Positions 36,901 through 47,000 of a stretch of DNA of 64,000 nucleotides are shown piece after piece. The notes under the pieces are model-generated. The model had not been told where the DNA came from. It ran no database searches and worked only from the letters and a program-made list of their open reading frames with translations. Both the position numbers and the translations under genes were made by a program. The stretch covers positions 3,103,009 through 3,167,008 of the forward strand of contig CM040444.1 in NCBI GenBank assembly GCA_022749755.1. Direction: 5' to 3'. Each line of letters begins with the position of its first letter. The stretch's first letter is position 1. The stretch comes from Azadirachta indica (lineage: Eukaryota > Streptophyta > Magnoliopsida > Sapindales > Meliaceae).

Positions 36901-38141
36901 ATAACAAGGTAATTTGATATAATTTTAAATTTTTAGGGTTTAGATTCTCTCAAATGAAAGTTCAAGGTGCAGAGTAAGTTCGGCGGTAGAGTGACAAAAG
37001 AATACATGTTTAAATAGATCATTTACTTATCTTTTGGTGGTGAGAAAATGTAATATTCTGTCTCTTTCTTATGATGCACATTAACTGGGTTTTTTCTTCT
37101 CTCATAATTGTGTTTTGTATGATTCATTATTGATTTAATTTACCAGTATTAAGTTTAACAAGTGCAAAAGTGTTTTCTTGACGTAAATGTATGATTGCTT
37201 TTTCCTTGGTTGTCATTGTGATAATGGACTTGGTTTTATTTTAAATATTCTAGACGATTTTCTGCTTCTAGATCTTTCCTCCTGTTGTCTTGTGGAATCA
37301 GTCCAGATCATCTGTCTTATTCGTGTCTCCAAGTTAATCAACTGTATCGTACGTGATGCTTGACAACCTATGGATTCTCATTCTCCTTGATAAAAGGAAG
37401 TTTACTGGTCTCCAACAGAAGTTACAACTGGTGCTTCTGTTTGATGCTGTTTGATGAAATATTTATAATCTAATTGACCTTTATTTGCTTAAGAGCTCTC
37501 AAACAAAACAAGTTGAACTATATTTTAAGGAAGTTGGCTCAAGTTATACAAGATGTAGGAAGCTGATGATGGTGTTTGATGAGCAAGTTTAGAATATGAA
37601 GTCAAATTGAAAGTCTGGTTCTAATTTTGGTTTGAACGTGATTTTGCAGGAAGAAACTTTTCCAGATGATAAATGAACTCCCGACGATCTTTGAAGTTGT
37701 GACTGGAAATGTTAAGCAACCGAAGGACCAATCTGCTAATCACAATGGTAGCAAGAGCAAATCAAGCGGGAAGGTAGTAGGAACTTGAAATCTGTAACTT
37801 AATTGTTTCTTATTCTATTCCTGTACCAAATTCTTTTCTCTCACTGTCTGGAGATTGCCTTCAAGCAGTCTCGTCAATCCGAATCACAAACCAAAGCAGT
37901 GAAGATGTCTCCACCTTCCAAGGAAGATGATGATAGCGGTGAAGAAGAAGAAGAAGATGATGAACAGGGCGCCACCTGTGGGGCATGTGGGGATAACTAT
38001 GGTGCTGACGAATTCTGGATTTGCTGCGATGTGTGCGAGAAATGGTTCCATGGAAAATGTGTAAAGATTACGCCTGCAAAGGCTGAGCATATTAAGCAGT
38101 ACAAGTGCCCAAGTTGCAGTAGCAAGAGGGCTAGAGTTTAA
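33968..38141 (+). CDS. AL6: Alfin-like PHD-finger protein (AL6/AL7 type)
   Basis: Exons 33968-34064, 34206-34238, 36112-36340, 37650-37773 and 37869-38141 (stop TAA) encode 251 aa, close to the family's usual 250-260. The N-terminal Alfin domain (about residues 8-135) shows [58 protein letters not shown] and [20 protein letters not shown] Lys/Ser-rich linker and an acidic run ([13 protein letters not shown]) precede a C4HC3 PHD finger at about 198-246 ([26 protein letters not shown]) and a basic tail SSKRARV. Family knowledge: these nuclear proteins bind H3K4me3 through the PHD finger and recruit repressive complexes; AL6 acts in phosphate-starvation root-hair growth and in seed gene silencing. 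The choice of AL6 rests on the neighbouring STICHEL and NAC035 genes. Intron 2 is long (1.9 kb). Confidence 0.94.
35620..35734 (+). repeat. Tandem duplication of about 50 bp in an Alfin-like intron
   Basis: ATGGTATGATATCTCTGTTT through TTTTGTAAACATGTTA occurs at 35620-35667 and 35681-35734. The second copy has one extra CTTCTG unit. Both lie within intron 2. Confidence 0.9.
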
Positions 38142-39029
38142 GATTAGTTATGAAGTTGGAAGTCGAACAACGATTAAACAAAGCAGACAAGGTTTAGAAC
38201 TTCTTTTCATAACAGTTTGAGAGTAAAACAGAGTCAGTTACCTGTGTTAGTTAATGAATTTGCAACTTATGGTTCCTGTTCTGTTAATTTTCTCTGGAAT
38301 GTGTTTTCCAAATAGTTGCTGGCATTTAGAAATATAAATGTTGGTGCATTTTTCTGGTTTGGTCCTAAATGCTTCTTGTGAATGTGTATGCTTGATTGAC
38401 ATAGTTTAGAAGGATCCAGATAAAGGTTACTAGGGCATGAAATAACAAGTATCGTTCTGTCACGTGTCCATTGGTGGAGCAAAAGGACTAAAATACCTGT
38501 AATGAAGCATTAAACATCCAAGAAAAGTGAAGCATTAATTTGGTGCAAAATCTTTGTTAGTAATTGTATGAGAAGTAATTGCTTTAGAAAGCACTCTGGT
38601 TTCAATTAGCCAATCTTATCAATATGGGTTCTGATGGACTGTGTATAATAGTATCTTATATTGTATTTTAATCTCTTTCGTTATAATGATAATTTTGACG
38701 TGATTAAAAAAATTCTCAAAATGTATAGTGATTCATTTTGATCGGGTACGGTTTAATATTAATGTTTTCTTAAACTTGAACCCAATTGCAAGTGGAAGGG
38801 TGTACGGCCAAAGCCGAATTAATTATGATTAATTGAAGAATATGAAGAATGGACTTGACAAGAGCAAAATTACTTGGAGAAAATAATTAGCTAGGCTAAA
38901 CAAAGTCTGAGGAGATAATTTTATTAGGCTGAAAGACATTATGCTAAATGTTGTAATACCATTAGAAAAACATTCTTACTTTTCTTCCCTTGTTGCAGCC
39001 ATCGCCAGCGTGGCGTTTAAAAAGAAAAA
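38142..39029. other. 3' UTR of the Alfin-like gene and spacer
   Basis: The first 300-400 bases are probably 3' UTR. The rest, up to the LPXB pseudogene, shows nothing recognisable. Confidence 0.45.
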
Positions 39030-40753
39030 GATAAAAAGCCATGATGCAAAAATGCCAGCATATCAGGCGTGCAAGCTTCAAGGAGAGCTTCAGGAATTTT
39101 AGGTGAGTCCAAGAGAATACTAGGGAGAGAGATGTATGGTATTTTTGCCTTATACCGAATAAAACATTCAGTTAAGAAATGAGCTCGATAGGGAACAACA
39201 CAACACAAGGCAATCGTGCAAGCTGAAGCTCCACTGCAACTGTTCCCGAAGTACATATAAAGCAACCCTGCTCGCCTGCAAGACATCGAATCAAGTTATA
39301 AGAATATTATTACTCCAATTCAAGTCTCTGCAGTCCAAATTATCAGGTCCTCCTCAAGCTCTGTTTCTGTTGACAGATGACTTTACCCATAATTGAAGAA
39401 GAGAGAAGAGACGAGGAAGACCTACAGTAAATGCATCATATTTCAGATGTGAAGATCCTCCAGGCACTAATACAGAGGGAGGGCACGGGCCATTTATGAA
39501 CGCTTATAGTGATGTAATTCTCCAGATGCTGATTAGGTGCCACATGGATAATTGTCATCAATTCAGGAAAAGACTCTTTAGTTGTTCCATAGTGTTTAAA
39601 AAGATGAGAAGCATCCGAGTGACATCTTGTAATCTACTTCCAGGGAGCAGGATAATAACCATGGCTCCTTTCAAAGATAAAATTTATGAGGTACAAGAAG
39701 AAGGTGAGGTTTCTATATATATTAGAGAGATATACACATATAGTAGCATTCTTAATATATAGACATACATACATCTCTATTAGCAGAACCTTCATTTTAA
39801 GGAATGCCTATGGTAACCAAGAGGGTCACTCTTTAGTGGAACATATACAACTGCTTGAGGTGACAATAAAGATATCAAACTATCCATAAACATTGAAGCT
39901 TTGGTCCTGCAGCAAGAGATTTAGGTTACCTGAAGGAATTGCATATTTATTTTGGAAGTCTTCACAGTTTCTTTCTATCTTCAAGCCACATGGCATAGTT
40001 TCCTTTCCCTGAAGATTTTGTTAATCCCCTTTATGAGGACTAAATCACCGCACAGAAAGTCAATATGGAAAGCATGAATATTCAAATCAAATAAAAAGCT
40101 AGCCAAAGTTTTTCCCTAGCAAATATAAAGTATAAACACCCCCACAAGCAAATAAAACAAAACCCCTTGGAATCCACTGTCACTGCCACGTGAGGCCCAT
40201 AACTGCAAAGCAGCTTCTTCAGTTTCCTTCAACTACACCCGAAATTTTACAGTACTAGTGTTAAAAAAAAAAAAAAAAAAACTTCACATTGAAGTAAATA
40301 ACTCCCAGATTCCCATTACTGATATATCTTCAATAGGTAACAAGGATTTCAATCCCTGCTTCGACATCATGGACTTTAGAAAGACAGAGAACATATTATA
40401 TGGTAGAAGGGAATTAGAGATTGAGTAAAATGAGAGTAACAAGTTTCATTAGTACTCTACATCCTCAAACTTATACCCATAAAAAGAAAAACCCAATAGT
40501 ACTACTCCAGCGCTCAAGCATTTTCAAATGTACCCCACGAAAAAAGGGGAAAAAAAATTAAATAAACCTTACCCTCCAACCCCAGAAAAAGAAACGGGGA
40601 CAGGAGCAAGTTTTTTTTTAAGCTAACATGAGACGGGAACCTATTGAGTCTCCAGAAACCTCGCCTGCAGCTATGAAAACCCTTAGTTCCCCATCTTTGA
40701 TGGCAGTATCCATTACACTTCTGCTGGAAGCTGACAGATTTCTTCTCTCTAAT
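39030..40753 (-). pseudogene. LPXB: Decayed lipid-A-disaccharide synthase gene (LPXB), multi-exon
   Basis: Five segments in LpxB order are legible on the minus strand. 40573-40753: VMDTAIKDGELRVF, IAAGEVSGDSIGSRLM, then a TAA stop in an A run, a frame change, PVPVSFSGVGG and a GTAAGG donor. About 40143-40370: SKQGLKSLLPIEDISVMG, a stop, LKET, frame change, PHVAVTVDSKGF. About 39935-40010: CEDFQNKYAIPSG. About 39430-39665: LLPGSRLQDVTRML, MTIIHVAPNQHLENYIT, then VPGGSSHLKYDAF in another frame. 39058-39290: VAVELQLARLPCVV, then PYRAHFLTE and IRYKAKIPYISLP in another frame. Family knowledge: LpxB makes the disaccharide of lipid-A-like molecules; the plant enzyme is organellar. Several stops and frameshifts make this copy non-functional. 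Intron-sized gaps and a donor site show it was copied as genomic DNA, not as a reverse-transcribed mRNA. The extreme 3' end is not found. Confidence 0.88.
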
Positions 40754-40941
40754 GTACATACAAATCCATGCTCGATCTGCTGCTCATATTCCATATTTTC
40801 TTCAGAAACATCGTCGAAAATTCTTGATTTTCAATAAACAATTGTGTGTATTCACCAACTCTTAACCCTTGATTGAAAGAGCTGATCTGAGAACCAGACA
40901 TGGAAAGAAAATAGAGCGCGCTCACGTGTCGGGCTAACCAC

Positions 40942-41636
40942 TCCATGTGTTCACTGGGCACAAGAAAGCTGTTTCATACGTGAAGTTTCTGTCCAATGAT
41001 GAGCTTGCTTCTGCTTCTACAGACAGCACTCTTAAGATTATGTAATGTGAAGAATAATTTACCGGTGAGCAATACCACGCTTTAAACAAAAATATCACTT
41101 AGATTGTGCTTTCATGCCTGTGAGTCTTAGACTTGCATGCTTAATAGTAGTGTTTTCTGAAGCAGTAAGAGCCAAATCAAACCAACAGAAGCAAATTAAA
41201 TGTTGCAACATTTCTTCATGTTTGTCGCTTAAATTCAAAGAATAGGGGAAAATTAAGTTGGTAAATTCTTTCTGATTGATATTTGCAGGTTCGTAACTTC
41301 AGAGGCCATACAAATGAGAAGAACTTCTTTGGTCGGACCGTAAATTGTGAATACATTGCACGTGGCAATGAAACAAATGAAGTATATGTTTACCATAAGG
41401 TTAGAATGTTCACGGTAGTCAATCTTTATACATTTTAAGCATTTAACCATGAAAATAACTATAGCTTTGAAACCAATTTGCAGATCTCCAAACCTGTAAC
41501 TTGGCTTAGATTCGGTTCACCTGATATGGATGATACTGATGAAGCTGCAGGATCTTAGTTCATCAGTGCTGTACGTTGGAAGAGTGATAGCCCTACAATG
41601 CTAACTGCTAACAGTCAAGGAACGATATTAAGTTAA
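40942..41636 (+). pseudogene. COP1: 3' fragment of a COP1 (RING/WD40 E3 ligase) gene, broken
   Basis: Three exons of the C-terminal WD40 propeller remain. About 40942-41064: [31 protein letters not shown], a one-base frame disruption near 41040, VKNNLP and a GTGAGC donor. 41289-41399: [19 protein letters not shown], then [12 protein letters not shown]. 41484-41636: ISKPVTWLRFGSPDMDD, an in-frame TAG at 41556-41558 where COP1 has a Tyr codon, then FISAVRWKSDSPTML and TANSQGTI, with the last residues lost. RING, coiled-coil and most WD repeats are absent. Family knowledge: intact COP1 ubiquitinates light-signalling factors such as HY5. Retained introns with good splice sites show DNA-level duplication. 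It starts about 190 bp from the LPXB pseudogene, which points the other way. Confidence 0.92.
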
Positions 41637-42017
41637 AAATGAAGGAAAATGAGGAAATTATTGGGAGTTATATCTCTCGAATTGTTGTTGAATACTTGTA
41701 TGGATATCATTGAAGTTGTGAAATAGGAAAGCTGTTACATAGGCCATGGTTGCTGTAAATTTTAGCATTTGTATGTGTTAAATGTACGCAGGCCTCTGAG
41801 GCACATTTTAGCATTTTAACTGATGATTGGTGTTGTACCCAACCTTCTCTGTAATTCAGTCCCAAAATTAATTCTGCCTCCAAAATTCTCTCATACCCTC
41901 GTTTAAGCCTTTTAGGTGATTAAATTTAGATATTTTCTTTTTATTGTAAGGTCTATATTAGGTTATTTGGTCAATTTTGTCCGATTCTTCCTTTTTTGGG
42001 TTTTTTCTTAATTCTTT

Positions 42018-42147
42018 TGTGTTTGGTTTTCTTGGTTTTATATAAAATGTATACTTTATTGAATGTCAAACCCGGTTTTCCTATTTTTTTTGTGTTATCG
42101 TTTTCTTGATTTTATATAAAATGTATACTTAATTGAATGTCAAAACC
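42018..42147. repeat. Tandem duplication, period about 73 bp
   Basis: TGTGTT...TTTTCTTG-TTTTATATAA and ATGTATACTT-ATTGAATGTC occur at 42018-42073 and again at 42091-42147 with a few substitutions. Confidence 0.85.
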
Positions 42148-42945
42148 TACTTACGTCCTTTCCAAGCGAAAAAAAATATTGAGTCATTTATGTTTATTAA
42201 CTAAAAGTATAATTATAAATTGCTTTACATTACATAAATAAATTTAAAATGAAAATAACTATTGAATTTCTCGTACTTTTTTCTTAACTGACTTAGTAAG
42301 TATAAATAAAAAGGATCAAATTAAATCGAAAATTAAAATAAATAATTTGATTCGGTCATTATATCAATTTTAAACAGATAAAATCTGTTCATATCCAAAT
42401 TCTATCAGATTAAATATAAAAAATGTTAGGTAATTTTATGAAATATTTTTAAAGATTAAATGAAGTTCGATTTGATTCCATTTCGGTTTCATTTATTAAA
42501 CCTATTTGAATTTTCATAAACAGTTGGACTAACTATAGATGTGAACCAGTCCATTCTTAGTTCACTTTGATTTTGGATTTCAATTTTTTAAAATTTTTTT
42601 TATGATCTAAATAAGCTGCAAAAATAAAATGTTTAAACTAAATAGGCTTTATATAATTAAAGCCTTAAAATATATTTAAGAGTATAAGTGTACGCTTTCT
42701 ATAAATTTAGAAAGTATTAGCAATTTTAATTTTTTATATTCAAAATATTTACAGTTACATGTATATATAATTAATATTAAGAAGAAAAATTGTTAACATT
42801 AATCGATGTGAAATTCTTTTTTGAGTCAATAGAAGATAAATATTATAATATTTTATTTTTTTAATATGTTTCCACTTTTTGTATTTTCGTCGAAAAAATC
42901 ATGACTTCATAAAATAATATCATTTTATGTAAACATGTTTTTCAG

Positions 42946-43033
42946 AACCGGTCAAATTTTTTGTGCCACTACAAAAAGACCGGATTTATTCCGGTCTATA
43001 AAAACGGACCGGTATGTATTCAGATCCGGTTCG
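42946..43033. promoter_or_regulatory. Cluster of CCGGT/ACCGG motifs with a hairpin-capable palindrome
   Basis: GAACCGGTC, AGACCGGATTTATTCCGGTC(T), GGACCGGTA and ATCCGGTTC lie within about 90 bases. AGACCGGA and TCCGGTCT are perfect 8-base inverted arms around TTTAT (42968-42988). CG-containing motifs are rare in the surrounding AT-rich DNA. Role unknown. Confidence 0.3.
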
Positions 43034-44044
43034 AATACATGCAACCCCCAAGAAAGAAAATCAATCTTCATCTTTGTTGGCAATGCTATCAATGCTATCA
43101 ATGCTATTCCAAGTCTGAAAATTCCAACCGTTAAATCTACTGAGACAATCATTTAATTGGCAGTCGCTGGATTCGAAGAAAACAATAGCCAAACCAGCAA
43201 ACTCAGTCACCGTATATCCTCGGCCAACACTTCTCTTCTCACACCACAATAACTCGAGAAATTGAAGTAGTGGAAGAAGAAGACTTTCAAGCTTTTAAAA
43301 TATCACTGACTGACGACATGACCCAGGTTCTGCTTTTACGCTTTTGCTACAGTAATTTCGCCAATTTAATATTTTTATTTTCCAAATAACCCAAAAAAAA
43401 ATAGTGATTTTTCTGCAGCCTGTTGATGCAAATTCCCGACCTGTTTGTCATATTTTTTATCTCTAAAAACTCTATTGGATTTATTTTGATATTAATGGTC
43501 ATCTATCTGAACGACCCCTGGGGCTCTTGATTTTTTAAATTTTTACTGCATCAGTATAAAGTTTTTCTTTTTCATTGCAGCAAGATGGAAATCTTGTAAT
43601 CCCAACTGATAGATTTCTGCTGCATTTTAGCTTTGTAAGGCCTTGAAGTACAGGGCATGATATGGATTTCTTTGCAAATTTGCTTTTCTCTGGAATGATT
43701 CTTGACATTGTGTACAAGAGACTGAAAAATAAACCAGAATAATGCATCTCTTTGTTGAATGTCTTATGTTTTTATTTGCTGGTTTTCACATGATACAAAT
43801 AGAGAAGCCTTGGGGCCTATTTAAGTAATTACACACTTTATGTTTTGTTAAAAAACTGTCTAGGGGAGGTAAGTGATTCTTTTCTCAAATCTTTTAACAA
43901 GAGTGATAGTTTTCCAAACCTCAGAAGGGAGGTACCTGAATATATATCTCCTGCCCAAAATCCCAACAATCATACGAAGCACGCGCACAATGGAAACGAT
44001 AGAACTTCATTTTCAGTAGAAGCAAGCTGAGAAGAAGAAGAGAA

Positions 44045-47000
44045 ATGGCTAACAAATCATGGAAAATAATACCAAGACCACTACTAGAAACCGTGCTAAA
44101 CAATTACGTTCAACACCACCGAGTTCCTCAACCTCTTATCGTCCATGGCCCTCGTGGCGTCGGCAAAACCACTCTATTTCTTGAACGTAAAACACTCAAC
44201 ACTTTTCTTCAGCAACACAAAAACCCTCAGAACAATTCATAAATGATCTCTCATATGACAGTTTTTTTTTTTTTTTAAACTTCTTATGCTTTGCAGGGTT
44301 GCTAAAAGATTGGAACAAAGGACCTCATCTCACAGGCTACGTAGACTTCGCCGAATCAATAAAAGATCACCACCCACAACATAACCAATCATTTCCTTGG
44401 TCGTCTTGGTCAAATTGTGATCCACCCACTTTATCAAACTGCAAAACTCAGCTCGAAGCATGCCTCGAATCAATGACGCAAAAGGGTGTCAAACTCGGGG
44501 CAATCAGTTCGCAACAAATTTTCACTACCCTGAACAAATGGCACGGTCTAAACACTGCTCTTCGAAGGATACTTTACAGTAGTAATAAAAGTGTGAAACA
44601 TGCGGTTTCGGAAAAGGTTTCTGGGTCTGTGTTGTGGGAGAGGGCGGTTTTCGCTCTATCTGCTCGATTGAATTCCCGTGAGATTGATGGTATTTTGGGG
44701 CTGAGGGAGAAGGGAAGGAGTTTGTCTATTGAGGAAGAAGCGTATTTTAGAGAAGGGTTTGTGGCATTAAAATTGGCTAAGGAAGTGATAAAGATGCAGC
44801 AAGAGTGGAGAGCTAATGCCATTGCTCATTTAAATAGGACTGGTGGATTTTCTAGGTCACTGGCTAATTCGTGTACTGATTGGCTTTGTTTATTGATTGA
44901 ATTGTTATCACAAGCTGCTGAGCTTGATCACTTTCAGGTAATTCTAAGGTTTTTATATCGTTTTCTTTTAGCATTTGCTATCTGAAGTGAAATCGTGGTC
45001 ATACATTTGCTAATTTGTTTAAAAGGGGTTGTGGAGCCGAATCTGTTTGTCAAGCAGAAATTTTCGATGAAGGGACAATTGGTTCCGAATGAATTCGATA
45101 ATTATCTAGATATGCTTGAATTGTTCAATATAGATTTATTTTATTCTTTTATTTTTTTCTAATATTTGCATTAGTTGTCCACGCTTTTATGGACAATTTG
45201 TTGGAAAAATTTTAATATGGAAAATGGTTGTTTGGTATTCATTATCATTACACTGCTGCTGCTGTTGGTTTCATTGATGGAAATATTTGCATTGTTTGGG
45301 CAGCCGAAGCTTGTTTTAAACAACATTGAGGTCCTTCGCAATGCAGTTATAACAGATGATTCGATGGTCTGCGCATCAATGTATCATGACAGTCTGATAT
45401 GGAGAATAATAGCTTTGGGTGTAAATGAGCGGTGCTTGCCTGTCATACTTGTTACTTCTGATAGGTTAGGTCCACCACTGTATCATCTGAATTTTTGCGT
45501 GTTGTTGCTACATAAAAGTTATTCAAGTACTTTATTTATAGAGTCATAAGTATGTCTAGATTCTACTCTGAACTAATTGTTCATTTGTGCATAAAAGATA
45601 GGGCTGGAAAATGAGCCAAGTTGAAGTCTGCAGATGACGTTGGCTTGTAATGTGCTAGTAATTGAGTACTAAATGTCTCTATTATCGTAGTGAGCCTTTA
45701 ACCTCATGGAATTTTTAGTTTATGAGAATTACTTAAAATTTTCTTTTTCAAATGGTGACTGTTGTTGCTCCTTCATTATGCTAAGAAGGTTGAGTTGATT
45801 TTTTCGTGGAGTACATTGTTGAAACGTGAAACAACAGTGAAAAACAAGAACCTTAAAAGTAGCTGTATGCTATAATTAATGCCTAAACGTAGTGGCAAGC
45901 CGATAAAGTAAATTCGGTTAGGCTTTATTTGCCAGATGGCTTCATAAATTGTTGCATATATTTTTATGAGTGAATGACAAACAGGCTAAGATTCTAAGAA
46001 ATAATGACTAGTGATCGATTTTGGCAAAATTGTGTTTGTGTCCGGTAGAAAAAAAAGTGAATGTTTTTAACTATGCATCTAACTTGAGTTTTAGTGTTTT
46101 CTCCATCAATCTTTCAATGCATTTTGCTCCATGGCATGCAAGAATGTCCCTAGTCTCTAATGATTTTTGTGAACTTTTTAAATTCATATGACATTAGTGA
46201 TGGTTGTGTTTGTTTTCTCCTAATTTTTGAGATTTCTTTGAACTTTTGTTGATATGGCATATGTTGTGATAAATATGTTATATTCAGCTACTATTCGTAT
46301 CGAGCCTACATGGATTTTGGATTTCCAGACATATTCATCTCTCGTGAGGTACTCTTGACTTAACCAATTTGACTCTTAACTTATGAGAAGCTTTTCTCAT
46401 GCTACATTAAATAAAATGTAGATAGGTCTATTCTCCTTAAAGAAAGTTAAGAGTTGATACTTTCAAGTATATGAAATATACAGCTTTTGAACATTTGCTT
46501 TCGTTTTCTTTTTTCCTGGAAAAATTTATATCTAAAAAAAATCTATTATGCTTTGTTGAGGTATGAATTGTCCTCAGTATCTCCCCACATGCACATTCTA
46601 AATTTATTGCTTCATATTTAAGAATAAGAGCAGAGGGATTGTGGTTTTTGCCCTTGCAAAAATTGCAGTCACTGAGTACACAACTTGAGAAAAAAAAAAA
46701 AAAAAAGAGCGCTGCTCAAGTTCATCTTTCATGCATGCATGTTTATTTATGTTTTACTTCCATGGCTTTGATATTTGCTACTTCATGGAAAATATGTATG
46801 TATATAAACAAGTTATTTTGGTATGTGTCACTTCTTCAATTTTTTTGATCTGCAGACATTTGGGTGGACTCAACAGGAAGCTAAAATACATATGGTTTCT
46901 GATTACTTCAGCCCTTCAGAGGTGAGCAACTTGGCTGATATGATCTTGAACATTTGGTTGAGAAACAATTATAACTGAGACACAGCTAAATTTAGGAAAA

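Larger units (their letters stand above)
41637..44044. other. Intergenic DNA upstream of the P-loop NTPase gene
   Basis: AT-rich to about 42,930 with a local tandem duplication, then a CCGGT-rich patch, a short TATCAATGC repeat at about 43,085-43,108 and more balanced sequence. 43,190-43,332, ending CCCAG|GTTCTG, could be an untranslated first exon of the NTPase gene; this is speculative. Confidence 0.4.

Noticed and set aside
40628..40837. Plus-strand open frame over the LPXB pseudogene
   Set aside because: The minus-strand reading matches LpxB in sequence, so the plus frame is a shadow.
39030..41636. Processed (retrotransposed) pseudogenes
   Set aside because: Introns and splice signals are retained in both LPXB and COP1 copies and there is no poly-A tail.
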